This document shows positions 22,886-34,808 of a DNA stretch of 64,000 nt, piece by piece (position 1 is the stretch's first letter; the number at the start of each line of letters is the position of its first letter). A model generated the notes under the pieces. That model was not told the origin of the DNA. It worked only from the letters and a program-made list of their open reading frames with translations, and searched no databases. Source of the DNA: Aphidius gifuensis (lineage: Eukaryota > Arthropoda > Insecta > Hymenoptera > Braconidae); NCBI RefSeq assembly GCF_014905175.1, contig NC_057790.1, positions 13,728,469-13,792,468 on the forward strand, read 5' to 3'. A program made the position numbers and the translations under genes.

Positions 22886-24571
22886 AAAATTACTATTATA
22901 TATTATATCATTTAAAAATAATTAAAAAATCATTTTATAATGTATTAAATTTACCTGCATTTAAATTTTTGTTGATAATTGGAGGAGTGTGTTTAAACTG
23001 TATGTTTAATACTTTTTTCTTGTGGTGGATGTTGTTGTGTTGTGTTTCAATTATATACTCACATGATTTGAATTAATAAAATCATTTTTTCAATATATAT
23101 CTTTATGCAATGAATAAACGATATTTTTTTTCAATAAGTATATTAAATGAATATAAACCATTGTAACAACAATGGTATTGAATTTTTTTTTTTTTTTTCT
23201 ATATTATTTTATTATTTCTTGTTTTTTTTTTTATTTTCAAATACAAACATATTTTCTATTAACAAATTTTTTTTTTTTTGTAACAAATCAAAATGCTAAT
23301 ACTACGGTTTCAAATACACCCAGAAATATTTTTTTCATCTTTTTTTCTTTTCTTTTAACTTTTTTTTAAACTCTTTTACCACTTTTTTCTTGCAAGCTGT
23401 TGTGCAAATTATTCACTTTTAATATATTTAATATATTTTTTACGCAAGTAAGTAAAATATAGAGAAATTCTATTTCAAACTAAACAAAAAAAAACAAAAT
23501 CAACTCGATTCTTTTAACGGAAAAAGAACCATTTGACTCGAGTCAATTCACGTAATAGAAATAATCATATTATAATTAATCAATAAATATTTAATCTTGG
23601 TAATAATTAATCAGTTTTTGTTCATCAGTTAATAAACAATTAAAATGATCAACAAAAATATTAAAATTGATTCAAACAAATGTAAATGAATTGAACAAAA
23701 ACAAATAAAATTTGTAAACTTTTAGCAAGCCGAGGATTACCGTTGTAAAAAATTATTATTTTGATAGTATTAGAATTTTGTTATTATTTATCATTTTCAT
23801 CTATTTTTTATAATGAAAAAAAAAAAAAAACTTGATACGGTTTATTTTTCTGAGGCTAAATCCCTGCGTAAAATACTTCACTTCTTAATTTTTTTTATAA
23901 TATAAACACTTATTTATTCTCTCTATCGTCATGCATCATATTAAAAACGAATATAATTTTAATACGTAATAATTGTATATCACGTAAAAATTATCAACAA
24001 CAATATTAATTATGTTTAAATATTTTTATCAATGCAGTCTATGTAACTGAGGGTGCACTCTACTGGTGTATTTCCACACTCACAGACCCATAGATGATAC
24101 ACGACCGACCGATTATTTTTTTTTTTTTTCCGGATGGATCCACTTTTTATGTAAATTTTGATATCAGTTATATATATTAGTGTATTTTTCGAGTTCAATT
24201 AAACATCTTAGCTATAATTTATTTCTTGTTTACAATAATTTACGCACTGTCAATACATACAAACCTTTTCGCTCTTTTAAAAAGTCATTTATCAAATACA
24301 ATTAAATGCTTTACATTTTTCAATCGTAAAAATACATTTTTGCATAGACACTTGAAACATATAATTATTCATAGCACCTCATAAGACAATCATATAATAT
24401 AAGATGAAGATTACATGTATCTATTAATAGAACTGCTAACATACATACAAGCTAATGTTTTAAAAAACTATTTCCTGTGACTCCCAGTTGCTTTAAAGTT
24501 ATTACAGATAAAATACACGATACAAAAATATCTTCTATTATTTATTAATGAAAAGTTTCTTTGAAATTATT
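22886..24571. other. AT-rich stretch, nothing recognised
   Basis: Dominated by T and A runs. No gene is supported. Confidence 0.4.
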
Positions 24572-24678
24572 TTATGTTACAAGGGCAGTGGGAATAATGT
24601 GTAAATTTCCAAAGCGTAAGAGGGATAGTGCGCTTTTTGGAAATTCACACATTATTACCATTGTCCCTAGTAACATAA
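24572..24678. mobile_element. Hairpin MITE, first of an adjacent pair
   Basis: TTATGTTACAAGGGCAGTGG pairs with CCATTGTCCCTAGTAACATAA read from the right end. Inner arms GGAATAATGTGTAAATTTCC / GGAAATTCACACATTATTACC. The loop is about 28 bp. Confidence 0.8.
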
Positions 24679-24685
24679 AATATGG

Positions 24686-24812
24686 TTCGTTACATGTGCC
24701 CAATCAGAGAGCCCGCTCACAACTCATTTGGAGGGGAAACACTCGCCAAGGCTCGTGCTTGCCCCTCCAAATTCGTTGAGAGCACACTCTCTGAGTGGGC
24801 ACTTGTAACGAA
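24686..24812. mobile_element. Hairpin MITE, second of an adjacent pair
   Basis: TTCGTTACATGTGCCCAATC pairs with the right end GTGGGCACTTGTAACGAA. Inner arms are CAGAGAG / CTCTCTG and TTTGGAGGGG / CCCCTCCAAA. Only about 7 bp separate it from the previous hairpin, and its tips also contain GTTAC. Confidence 0.8.
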
Positions 24813-25509
24813 ATATACTATTAGAACATTTTTTTAGATCAATTAAAAAAAGATGCATGCCAAAATTAGATTAATAATGATTATCAATAAAAAGAGTATT
24901 TATAATTTATGATTATATAAAATTCAAATCTTCCCTAGCGGATGGCTTGACTCTCCAATGTAGCATTCATTCAACAGCGATTTGACAGCCATTCGACAGC
25001 ATATATAAAACGTAATCCATGAGCACCGGATACTCAAAATGAGTTGGAAAAATATGAAATAAATATAAGATTATAATGACAATAACTTAAACGGAATGAA
25101 ACCTCGACTAGTACATGTATTTAATATTAAATAAGAGTTTAAATTATACAAGGTAGAGAGGTTAGATTGACATGATTCGCATATCTGCTGGAGTCGGAAA
25201 GCTGTCGAGCATCAGACCATTCATCGGTAATTGACTCGGTCATTATTACCGAGATATTTTGTCACTAAATCGACATGTTTTCGACACCGAATTGAGAGGT
25301 GTCTAATTTATTTATTTTTCATTGTTTTTAATTGTTTAAACATCATGAAGGACTGTATTAACGATAAATTTGCATATTTTTTATGAAAAAATTAGTAGAA
25401 TATATAAAAAAACTTGTAAAACGCGTAAACTTAAATGAGTAAATAAATGAATAAATAAATAAATAAATAAATAAAGGGCTAGCTAAATTTTTGTAAATAA
25501 TTCATTCTT
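24813..25509. other. AT-rich stretch with a lone CCCTAGCGGA terminus and an (AAAT)n tract
   Basis: CCCTAGCGGA at 24933-24942 equals the tip of the element at 4962-6112, but no inverted partner is seen. An AAAT microsatellite lies at about 25440-25475. Confidence 0.4.
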
Positions 25510-26065
25510 CAGTTAATTTAGAATCTAAATTAATTCCACAGCAATATTTTATATATTACAGTAAAATTATTGTGCCAAATGGCTGCGAATTTAATTGAGA
25601 CTGTTCGGTAATTTATTTAGCTACATTCTTTCCTTTGATACATTTGCCATGATTAATTGATTAAAAAGCTATTGGCAAATGTTCCTAAGGAAGGGATGTA
25701 ACCAAATAAAGTAATTAACAGTTTAAATTAATTTCTCAGCCATTTGACACGATAATTTTGATTGTATATAGAATATATTGCTGTTGAATTAATTAAGATT
25801 ATGAAATAATTTTTTTGGTTACATCCTTTCCTTAGATACATTTGCCATAATAAATTTATTAAAAAGCTTTATGTAAATGTTGCTCAGGAAAGGATGTAAC
25901 CAAATAAATAAATTAACGGTCTAATTTAATTCCTCGGCCATTTGCCACAATAATTTCATTTTATTATCGAAAATAGAGCTGAGGAATTGTTTTAGATTAC
26001 AAATTAGATTATTTGGTTACTCTTTCCTTAGCAACATTTGCCAATAGCTTTTTAATTTATCAATT
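25510..26065. repeat. Array B, alternating-orientation repeat
   Basis: Units carry AGGAAAGGATGTAACCAAAT and GGCAAATG, with a GCCATTTG(A/C)CAC(G/A)ATAATTTT segment and a CAGCAATATTTT segment; orientation flips every 100-150 bp. The same family is at 33100-33440, 36020-36460 and 57280-57790. Confidence 0.75.
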
Positions 26066-26990
26066 AATGGATTAGTGTACACTTTTCCTAATCCATTTTT
26101 GCTAAAAAATTTTTTTTCTAAAACAATAGATTTCTAAGGAAATTTTTTTTTTTAAAACAATATTTGCTAAAGATATATATATTATAAAAAAAATATTTGC
26201 TAAAACAGAGCTACTTTCACATTAACTAAATTTTTTGTTTTTGTTTTGTTTCGTTTTGTTTTGTTTATTTATGTTCAATCAAAATTTTTTATTGTGATCA
26301 AGAACACTGAGAAAAATATCCTGCGATTTTTACACAGATTATTGTAAATTTTGGGAGCGTGGCCGACATCTGCGAAATACACCATAATTTTGTGTAATTT
26401 TTGCATAAATAAAAAATGATTCTACGTTATCTGATAAATCCGATAAAATTTTCATTGACTATATTGTAAGATTTATTAATTTTAAATGAAAACTTATTTC
26501 ATATGAAAAATGTGAAGTTTGCATCAAAAGAAAGATAAATTTTGTAATATTTTATTGTTAATTCTACATTTTTTTAAAAGAAATACCGATTATTCCGAGA
26601 AAATGAAACACCAGAATAATTTAATAGAATTCATCTTATTTATTGTAAAATTTACCGAAAAAACATGAAAAAAAAACATTTATTCAGTGATCTTTTTGAT
26701 TTACGTCGTTGGAACGTAAAATTTACACTTTTTCCGTATAAATATTGTGACGTACACATTGCTCCCATTCTTGCTTTTTTGTCGAAATGTTTTTTTGCTA
26801 AATAAATTAATACGTAGTTTGAATTACTTTCACAGCCATACGACACAATAATTATATTTTAAAATGAATAAAAATGATGTAAAATTGAACTAGACTACAA
26901 ATTAATTTATTTAGCAATATCGATTCCTTAGCTATTTTTCCCATAAATAATTGATAAAAAAGCTATAGGCAAATGCATTACGTAGTAGAT

Positions 26991-28752
26991 AAATAAAAAC
27001 TTTTTTATTTTTCTTTATAATAATTCACGATATATATTCAGGGTACTTTTTAATACCCCTAGCTCCATCTTGCAGATCTTCAAGTTACCATATTTAAGGG
27101 AGCTAGAGGTTTTGCACCCCCAACAAATTACTTGAGCCGGCACTATTGCCAAGCGCATCTACCGCCAATTTTAATTTGGAAAATTAAATATAAATTAATA
27201 TAATGAGTGATATCGACAGAATTCTAAAATTATAGGGATTCTCTCGGTACCACTCATGTCATAATTAGACAATTAGAAATAATTTTAATGAAGGTTGGAA
27301 AATCATAAGATTTTCCTCAACCAATAAGAAATAAGCGACATAAGGAAAGTGGAACTGGACCAAGGAGGAAAACCGAACATCCCCGAAGGATCCCCATCTA
27401 CCCTTATGTTCTGAGGGCACTTTGCCTCGTCGAATTTTAATTGCTCTGAAAAACTTAGAATATTTTCTACAAATCAGCACAACTGTAAGTTATACTTATT
27501 CAATATCTTATTGATTATTTTATCAATTTATTGTTTCAATAATATTTAAGTAACATTTGGTTACTTAAATCATTAATTTAAATTCATTAAATCATTTACA
27601 AATTTAACTTGTAATAAATTACGACCGCATGGTCTAAATTTTCTTGCTTGAGTAAATTAAATTCAAAGCACGCATTGTGTTGCATTGTCTAATCAAATAA
27701 ATATTGAATAGAATAAATTACATTTTTGCTATAATAAATAATCAGTTATTTATTTAAAATAATTAAATATTTAATTATACAAATTTACGACCTCGTGGTC
27801 AGCCATTCAATATTGAATACAATTTATAAAGTACAGTCAAGAAGTTTCGTATAATTATTTTATTTAAATTCAAATAAAAGTAACTTTTACTGTGATTTTA
27901 CTGTAAAGTCAGTGCTACGTTTATGTCTACAATTTGACATAATTTAATCTTCGATCACATACAACCGACTTGTATAATTACATTGTACCACATCTATATA
28001 AAATATATATATATATTTATATATATTTTTATACATCGTTACTCGCGATATTGTAACCAAGCCAACCTGTCAATTTGCGAGCGTCTCCGAGGTCAAACCA
28101 AGACACACGCCGTCACTAGATTGCTAGATTAAATCACCGACAATCAATGTAAGTACCTTCTTTTAAATAAATTTTGTTCAGTGTTTGTTCTGTGAATTTA
28201 TGACAAGTGTAAAAATATTAACATTGTAAAAGCCAAGCGTCATCGTAGCGTCAATGTAGAGTCAGTGACTTGCTTAATTAATCGACTGGATTGCTTCTCA
28301 ATCCCGCCGCTAGTATTTCGGCCGTCATAATTTAATTATTGTTCGGGTTATTCGCAATTTTAATATTTCTCTGTCTCTGACTCCGTCACGACCGTATGGC
28401 TTTAGGTTCTCTCTTTTTGACGCGACGCGCGAGTAAAATTTAATTGGGTTACATATTTAATAATTGATTTTGTATCCCATTTTCATGTAATAGTAACAGG
28501 GTTAATTTATAAATAAATTGTGCTCCGATTTTTACTGAATTTACAAGTGTTATTTGAAATTATTTCTACCGTATCATTGTGTTATATTTTCGCGCATTTT
28601 TCAGGTTCCTTTTTACCTCTCCCTACATTACGCAAATCCGTCTCCCTGCCTTTCTTATGCGCACTGGCTGCGCAGGATAAACAGGGTTAAATTAATTACA
28701 TATCTAGTCGGATTAGTTTAAAGGGCAATATTGATTGTCTAATAAATGATCC
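26991..28752. other. Interior of the 6-kb element: AT-rich then GC-richer unique sequence
   Basis: Two related motifs, TTACGACCGCATGGTC (27619) and TTTACGACCTCGTGGTC (27784), occur. A TATATA-rich stretch near 28000 is followed by a GC-richer segment ending in a strong donor-like AAT|GTAAGTACC near 28148. This looks like an LTR or promoter region, but I cannot assign it. Confidence 0.3.
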
Positions 28753-31030
28753 GGCTACGATATTTCACTTGAAACATAATTCTTTGGCAACCTCAATTCC
28801 TTAGCTACATTAATTCCTTAGCTACTGCTTTTCCTTGGACATTTTTTATTTATTTTATAAATAAAATACATGTAAATTTATTTTTTAAAAATACAAATGT
28901 CCAAGGAAAAGCAGTAGCTAAGGAAAAGATGTAGCTAACGAATTAATGTGACTAAGGAATTATTTCCTTGAAACATAATTCTTTAGCAACCTCAATTCCT
29001 TAGCTACTGCTTTTCCTGGGACATTTGTATTTTAAAAAAATAAATTAGCTACATTAATTCCTTAGATACATAAATTCCTTAGCTACTGCTTTTCCTTGGA
29101 CATTTTTTATTTATTTTATAAATGAAATACATGTAAATTTATTTTTTAAAAATACAAATGTCCAAGGAAAAGCAGTAGCTAAGGAATTAATGTGGCTAAG
29201 GAATTAATGTTGCCAAAAAATTATGTTTCAAGGAAATAATTCTTTAGTCACATTAATTTCTTAGCTACATCTTTTCCTTAGCTACTGCTTTTCCTTGGAC
29301 ATTTGTATTTTTAAAAAATAAATTTACATGTTTTTTATTTATAAAATAAATAAAAAATGTCCAATGAAAAGCAGTAGCTAAGAAATTAATGTAGCTAAGG
29401 AATTGAGGTTGCCAAAGAATTATGTTTCAAGGAAATAATTCTTTAGTCACATTAATTTCTTAGCTACATCTTTTCCTTAGCTACTGCTTTTCCTTGGACA
29501 TTTGAATTTTTGAAAAATAAACTTACATGTATTTTAATCATGAAATAAATGAAAAATGTCGAAGGAAAAGCAGTAGCTAAGGAATTAATGTGACTAAGGA
29601 ATTATTTCCTTGAAACATAATTCTTTGGCAACCTCAATTTCTTAGCTACATTAATTCCTTAGCTACATCTTTTCCTTAGCTACTGCTTTTCCTTGGCCAT
29701 TTGTATTTTTAAAAAATGAATTTACATTCATTTTATTTATAAAATAAATAAAAAATGTCCAAGGAAAAGCAGTAGCTAAGGAATTAATGTGACTAAGGAA
29801 TTATTTCCTTGAAACATAATTTTTTGGCAACATTAATTCCTTAGCCACATTAATTCCTTAGCTACTGCTTTTCCTTGGACATTTTTTATTTATTTTATGA
29901 ATGGAATACATGTAAATTTCTTTTTTTAAAATACAAATGTCCAAGGGAAAGCAGTAGCTAAGGAATTAATGTTGTTAAGGAATTAATGTTCCAAAAAAAT
30001 TATGTTTCAATGAAATAATTCCTTAGTCACATTAATTCCTTAACTACATTAATTCCTTAGCTACTGGTTTTCCTTGGACATTTTTTATTTATTTTATAAA
30101 TGAAATACATGTAAATTTATTTTTTAAAAATACAAATGTCCAAGGAAAAGCAGTAGCTAAGGAATTAATGTAGCTAAGGAATTGAGGTTGCCAAAGAATT
30201 ATGTTTCAAGGAAATAATTCCTTCGTCACATTAATTCCTTAGCTACTGCTTTTCCTTCGACATTTTTCATTTATTTCATGATTAAAATACATGTAAGTTT
30301 ATTTTTCAAAAATACAAATGTCCAAGGAAAAGCAGTAGCTAAGGAAAAGATGTAGCTAAGGAATTAATGTGACTAAGGAATTATTTCCTTGAAACATAAT
30401 TTTTTGGCAACATTAATTCCTTAGCCACATTAATTCCTTAGCTACTGCTTTTCCTTGGACATTTGTATTTTTAAAAAATAAATTTACATGTATTTTATTT
30501 ATAAAAGAAATAAAAAATATCCAAGGAAAAGCAGTAGCTAAGGAAAAGATATAGCTAAGGAATTGAGGTTGCCAAAGAATTATGTTTCAAGGAAATAATT
30601 CCTTAGTCACATTAATTCCTTAGCTACATCTTTTCCTTAGCTACTGCTTTTCCTTGGACCTTTGTATTTTTAAAAAATAAATTTACATGTATTTTATTTA
30701 TAAAATAAATAAAAAATGTCCAAGGAAAAGCAGTAGCTAAGGAATTAATGTGACTAAGGAATTATTTCCTTAAAACATAATTTTTTGGCAACATTAATTC
30801 CTTAGCCACATTAATTCCTTAGCTACTGCTTTTCCTTGGACATTTGTATTTTTAAAAAATAAATTTACATGTATTTTATTTATAAAATAAATAAAAAATG
30901 TCCAAGGAAAAGCAGTAGCTAAGGAATTATTTCCTTGAAACATAATTTTTTGGCAACATTAATTCCTTAGCCACATTAATTCCTTAGCTACTGCTTTTCC
31001 TTGGACATTTTTTATTTATTTTTCAAATAA
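28753..31030. repeat. Array A (homogeneous copy): ~2.3 kb of alternating palindromic units
   Basis: The core TGTCCAAGGAAAAGCAGTAG, continuing CTAAGGAATTAATGT, alternates with its reverse complement throughout. The separators are either ACATGTAAATTTATTTTTTA linkers or CTTGAAACATAATT(C/T)TTTGG linkers. Two linkers plus two cores form a palindromic period of roughly 250-290 bp, repeated about eight times. Units are nearly identical to one another, more so than at 1640-3780, which suggests recent homogenisation. It is non-coding. Confidence 0.88.
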
Positions 31031-31089
31031 AATTACATGTTTGTTACTAATTAAAATTATTTGCATCGTGTCAATTATGACTGTCGTGT

Positions 31090-31690
31090 AAATAAATTTT
31101 TTTTTTTGTTTTTCTTTTAGATGAAACTACGGGGTATTTTGTAATTATACCTTTGTTGACCTTATATGTTTTTTATAAGTACGGGGTGCCCCGTAAAAAT
31201 AAATTCTCTATTTTCAAAAGCCTTCAAAATTTGTTGTCATAAAAAAATAAAAGAAGCCGTAAAAGTACGGGGTCTCCTGTAAATATAAATCGGTAACTTA
31301 AAAATTCGTCAATGTTTTGCTAACTTTTTTAGAGTTTTTTTCCGTATTCATAAATTTCTTGGTAAACGTTCTATATCTACGGTGTCATACCGGAATATTT
31401 GATGATACATTCACAAATAATTTATATACCCCACATAGAATATAAAATAACTCGTGAATACACCGTAAAATATTCAATGCGCAATGAAATAATTCCGTGA
31501 TAATTTGATATTTGTACATCATATTCCCGTAATTATAAATTCCTGAATTTCTACGGTATTCTTTCGTAAATAGTAGTAACCACATGCAGAAAACTTAGTG
31601 TAAATAAATAGTTAAATACGGAAATGTCAACTTGGCCCACTTCGTAGTGGTTGTCCCGTAGAATTATTAAAAAAATTCTCTCAGTGTAGT
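31090..31690. mobile_element. Unassigned element remnant with a CTCTCAGTG end
   Basis: The segment contains several TACGGGG and CCCGTA motifs in both orientations and ends AAAAAAATTCTCTCAGTGTAG near 31686 (read in part), the CACTGAGAG tip shared with other elements here. No matching left end is visible. Confidence 0.4.
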
Positions 31691-31884
31691 CTATATTTAT
31701 ATCACAGTTATTTGACACAATAATTCTAGTTTATTTATTTGTTTCTAATTTTTATACTCCATTAATGTTTTAATTTATATATGTTTATTTCTTTATTCAT
31801 TTAATTTATCAATTAAAAATGTATTATTTTTTATTTGTCGAATGTCATTCTTGATATGGACGAAAATTTTCTGACTTTTAAGTT

Positions 31885-31985
31885 TACGCGCGATGGCTTA
31901 GGGGATAACGCACTGGCTTTAGGATTATAGGTTTATATAGGTTTAGGTAGATGTAGGTTCAAATCCCGGTCGGGACAAGCAAAAA
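31885..31985 (+). mobile_element. tRNA-derived SINE-like head
   Basis: Box A TGGCTTAGGGG (31894-31904) and box B GGTTCAAATCCC (31956-31967) have tRNA-like spacing and are followed by an A-rich tail. The acceptor stem does not pair, so it is not a functional tRNA. Confidence 0.6.
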
Positions 31986-32374
31986 CAATAATAAAACAAA
32001 CAAAACCCGTTAATATTCTGAATAAAAAAAAAATCATCTTTTTTTTTTTTTTTTGTCAATTTAAAATCGTTATATATTATTCAAAAACAAAAAAAAATGT
32101 AAATTTTACATGATTCGTCGGTAAAACACCATTTCTACAAAATAAAGGTAATTTCTACAGTTTAACTTTATAAAACAACATTTCTACAAAAAAAATGTAA
32201 TTCTCGCAGTTTAACTTTGTAAAACAACACTTCTACAAGAAGAATGTAAACTATACACAAAAATACGTGAAACACTCGATTACTAAAAAAAAAATTAATT
32301 CTTACAATATTTCAATACGGTCCCAAATTTTACATTATTTTCTGTGTAAAAATCGCAGGATATTTTTCTCCGTG

Positions 32375-32913
32375 AAGACTCTAGCATTAGAGACGCGAGT
32401 CGATTGTTAGTCGCTTTATCGTTTGTGCCACCGAATGATATTGTTAAAGTCTTTCGATCTTTAAAGGAAGAAATGCCAGAAGATTCCTTAGATATATATC
32501 AATATTTTGGGAATACTTATGTCACTGGTGTAGTTCGAAAAGGGCGAGGCAGACCGCGAGATGTACCCCCTCGTTTTAATCCAATTTTGTGGAGCCACTA
32601 TTATTCAGTGTTACAAGGTACCACTCGAACAAATAACATTTCTGAAGGATGGCACAATAGATTGCAAGTTGTGATCGGGAAAGGTCACCCCAGTTTTTAT
32701 GCGTTTATAGCAGAATTAAAAAAAAAACAAGCGGATTCCGAAATTATGCTGCGACAACTCCAATTAGGACAGAAAATTAGAAAAGGTCAAGATCCGAAAA
32801 GGAAGAAGTTAGAAATACAAATTCGTAACATCGTGTCTAAATATCAAGATTATGTTGATAATGACGATATTTTAACATATATCAAATCTTTAAGTTACAA
32901 CATTCATATATAA
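32375..32913 (+). pseudogene. MULE-type transposase, C-terminal part
   Basis: The frame is open from the edge of the 6-kb element to TAA at 32911-32913, about 178 codons. It carries the MULE/FLYWCH-protein C-terminal signature: ALSFVPPNDI near the start, FNPILWSHYYSVLQG, then TRTNNISEGWHNRLQ, GKGHPSFYAFIAELKKKQAD, and a basic RKGQDPKRKKLE tail. The family's catalytic core lies upstream and is missing, so the fragment cannot transpose DNA. Its first codons lie exactly at the 32374 junction, so either the insertion or an earlier deletion removed the rest. No stop or frameshift breaks the remaining part, which suggests recent loss. Confidence 0.75.
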
Positions 32914-33099
32914 AATAAGAATATAAAATATAAACGTGATTAGAAATAATTGATTATTCAGAAAATATATTTTAGAAAAAATTGATTTCTTAGGAAACAT
33001 AATTTCGAAAAAGAAACTTTTAGAAAATAATATTTTAGAAAATATATTTTTTAGAAAAAGATTTTTAGCAAAAATGTACCCCTACCCAATTAATGGAAA

Positions 33100-33440
33100 G
33101 GATGTAACTAAATAAATTGATTGATAATCTCAATTAATACCACAACAATATTTTCTATATTGAATTGAAATTATTCTGTTATATGGCTGAGAATTCGATT
33201 TAAACTGTTTATTAATTTATCTTGTTACATCCTTTCCTTAGCAACATTTGCCAATAGCTTTTTAATTAATTGATTATAGCAAATGTATCTATGGTAAGGA
33301 TAAAAGGAAACAAATTTATTGACAGTCTAAATTAATTTTTTCAGCTATTTGACACAAAAACCGTTCTGGTTATACAATATAGAAAATACTGTTGTGGAAT
33401 TATTCTAGATGCTAAATCAAGTAAAAAAGAATATTTTGAA
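33100..33440. repeat. Array B, second block
   Basis: Contains ATCCTTTCCTTAGCAACATT and GCTATTTGACACAAAAACCG with flips of orientation. It continues at 35671 after the young LTR element that interrupts it. Confidence 0.75.
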
Positions 33441-33448
33441 TATAATAT

Positions 33449-33662
33449 TGTTACGAATATGAAGTTAATCATTCCCTCCTCCTATATGATAGACAGAGAC
33501 AGACAATATAGAATTAGTTAATAACAAATGACGACCTTAGTAACGGGAAAGAGATGAGAGAAAGAGTTAAGTTGCAGTTGCAATAGAATAGCAAATGAAT
33601 AAAGATCTATTAATTGAAATAGAAAAGAGAGATATCATTTATTTTAACCCTAAAACGTAACA
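33449..33662 (+). repeat. 5' LTR of the TR-GAG element
   Basis: 214 bp, TG...CA bounded, paired with 35457-35670. AATAAAG near 33600 is a possible polyadenylation signal. Confidence 0.93.
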
Positions 33663-33677
33663 TTGGTGTCAGAAGAA
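33663..33677 (+). promoter_or_regulatory. Primer-binding site
   Basis: TTGGTGTCAGAAG lies immediately after the 5' LTR; TGG matches the CCA end of a tRNA. The tRNA species is not determined. Confidence 0.7.
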
Positions 33678-33900
33678 AAATTAAAAATAAAATAGAAAGA
33701 AAGGATTAAATAATAAAATAAAAAATATAAATTCATTAAGTTATTTGAATTGAATTCTAATTTATTTTAAAAATAGTGAAACGCTCACAGAATTAATATC
33801 AAAAATAAAAATACAAAGGAAATAACGTGATTAATAAAAAAAAAAAAAAGTGATTAATATTTGAATCAATATTCAAAAAGTGACAAACATCTGAATTAAA

Positions 33901-34236
33901 ATGGCAAAAAATTTACAAGAATTCGACGATAAATTAAATGCATTTAAAAATTTAATCAGAAAAGAACTAGAAAAATCAAGAAAAATAATGAGAGAAGAAA
34001 TAATACAGTTATTTACAGAAAATAATTCACATCAAGAAAATAATAATTATAATAATAACAAATATAAGTACCATCATAAATATGAAAAAACTATTCTAAA
34101 AAATAATTATTATTGTGATAAAAACATGACAAATGGAGAAAAAATTGATAAAAATAAATCTGGAATTGTTTGTTTCAAATGCAAAAACTTGGACCACTAT
34201 GCAAATAATTGTGATGAAAATGAAAAGAATCATTAA
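33901..34236 (+). CDS. Small Gag-like protein with a CCHC zinc knuckle
   Basis: 111 codons, ATG at 33901 (context AAAATGG) to TAA. The N-terminal 45 residues are Lys/Glu-rich and predicted helical. An Asn-rich middle (about residues 46-65) follows, then a zinc knuckle near residues 91-104: CFKCKNLDHYANNC, exactly C-x2-C-x4-H-x4-C. Such knuckles bind nucleic acid in retrotransposon Gag proteins. The protein is much shorter than Ty3/gypsy or copia Gag (usually 250-450 residues) and lacks an obvious capsid domain, so it may be a Gag remnant that still marks or packages RNA. The frame is intact, which fits a young element. Confidence 0.75.
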   Translation: MAKNLQEFDDKLNAFKNLIRKELEKSRKIMREEIIQLFTENNSHQENNNYNNNKYKYHHKYEKTILKNNYYCDKNMTNGEKIDKNKSGIVCFKCKNLDHYANNCDENEKNH

Positions 34237-34317
34237 AATTAACAAAATAGTTTACATGTAAACAGAATTTATGCATACATGAAATAAAAATTAGAAGTAA
34301 ATTTTGGAATTTTAAAA

Positions 34318-34731
34318 AATGACCCTCGATGGACTGAGGTTCCTTGTTTCAGGTAGGAAGCAAGGTTAAAGGTAAAAATGGCCCTCGATGGACTGAGGTT
34401 CCTTGTTTCAGGTAGGAAACAAGGTTTAAGGTAAAAATGGCCTTCGATGGACTGAGGTTCCTTGTTTCAGGTAGGAAACAAGGTTTAAGGTAAAAAAAAA
34501 TGGCCCTCGATGGACTGAGGTTCCTTGTTTCAGGTAGGAAACAAGGTTTAAGGTAAAAATGGCCTTCGATGGACTGAGGTTCCTTGTTTCAGGTAGGAAA
34601 CAAGGTTTAAGGTAAAAATGGCCCTCGATGGACTGAGGTTCCTTGTTTCATGTAGGAAACAAGGTTTAAGGTAAAAATGGCCTTCGATGGACTGAGGTTC
34701 CTTGTTTCAGGTAGGAAACAAAGTTTAAGGT

Positions 34732-34763
<32 letters not shown>

Positions 34764-34808
34764 CTCGATGGACTAAGGTTCCTTGTTTCGAGTAGGAAAC
34801 AAGGTTGA
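34318..34808 (+). repeat. Eight tandem ~59-bp units, each with a hairpin
   Basis: Each unit reads TCGATGGACTGAGG, then CCTTGTTTC-AGGTAG-GAAACAAGG, a 9-bp stem with a 6-nt loop, then TTTAAGGTAAAAATGGCC. Units alternate between CCCTCGATGG and CCTTCGATGG (units 3, 5 and 7 are CCTTC), and A-runs expand after units 3 and 7, so a two-unit higher-order pattern is present. It lies downstream of the Gag frame inside the element. Confidence 0.92.

Larger units (their letters stand above)
26305..32374. mobile_element. 6.07-kb TIR element with CACTGAGAAAAA-type ends
   Basis: The left end CACTGAGAAAAATATCCTGC, continuing GATTTTTACACAGA (26305-26338), is mirrored on the right (32341-32374) with a single change, CACGGAG. 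Similarity continues inward past 50 bp (GTAAATTTTGGGA). The interior holds array-B scraps (26820-26990, 31690-31740), array A, a SINE-like remnant and a ~58-bp direct repeat near 32110-32260. No transposase is visible. It sits directly against the MULE coding segment, whose frame opens at the junction. Confidence 0.75.
26083..33110 (+). mobile_element. MULE-type DNA transposon remnant, deleted and interrupted
   Basis: TTTTTGCTAAAAA followed by TTTCTAAAA motifs near 26105 are mirrored near 33070, as a diverged long inverted repeat. Between them lie the transposase C-terminus (32375-32913) and a 6.07-kb insertion (26305-32374). MULEs typically have long, diverging inverted repeats. The N-terminal and catalytic transposase parts are absent. 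The outer limits are approximate. Confidence 0.5.

Noticed and set aside
28753..31030. CRISPR-like regular repeats
   Set aside because: Repeats alternate in orientation, spacers are repeated, and the genome is eukaryotic.
31885..31985. Functional tRNA gene
   Set aside because: Box A and B are present but the acceptor and T stems do not pair; it is better explained as a SINE head.
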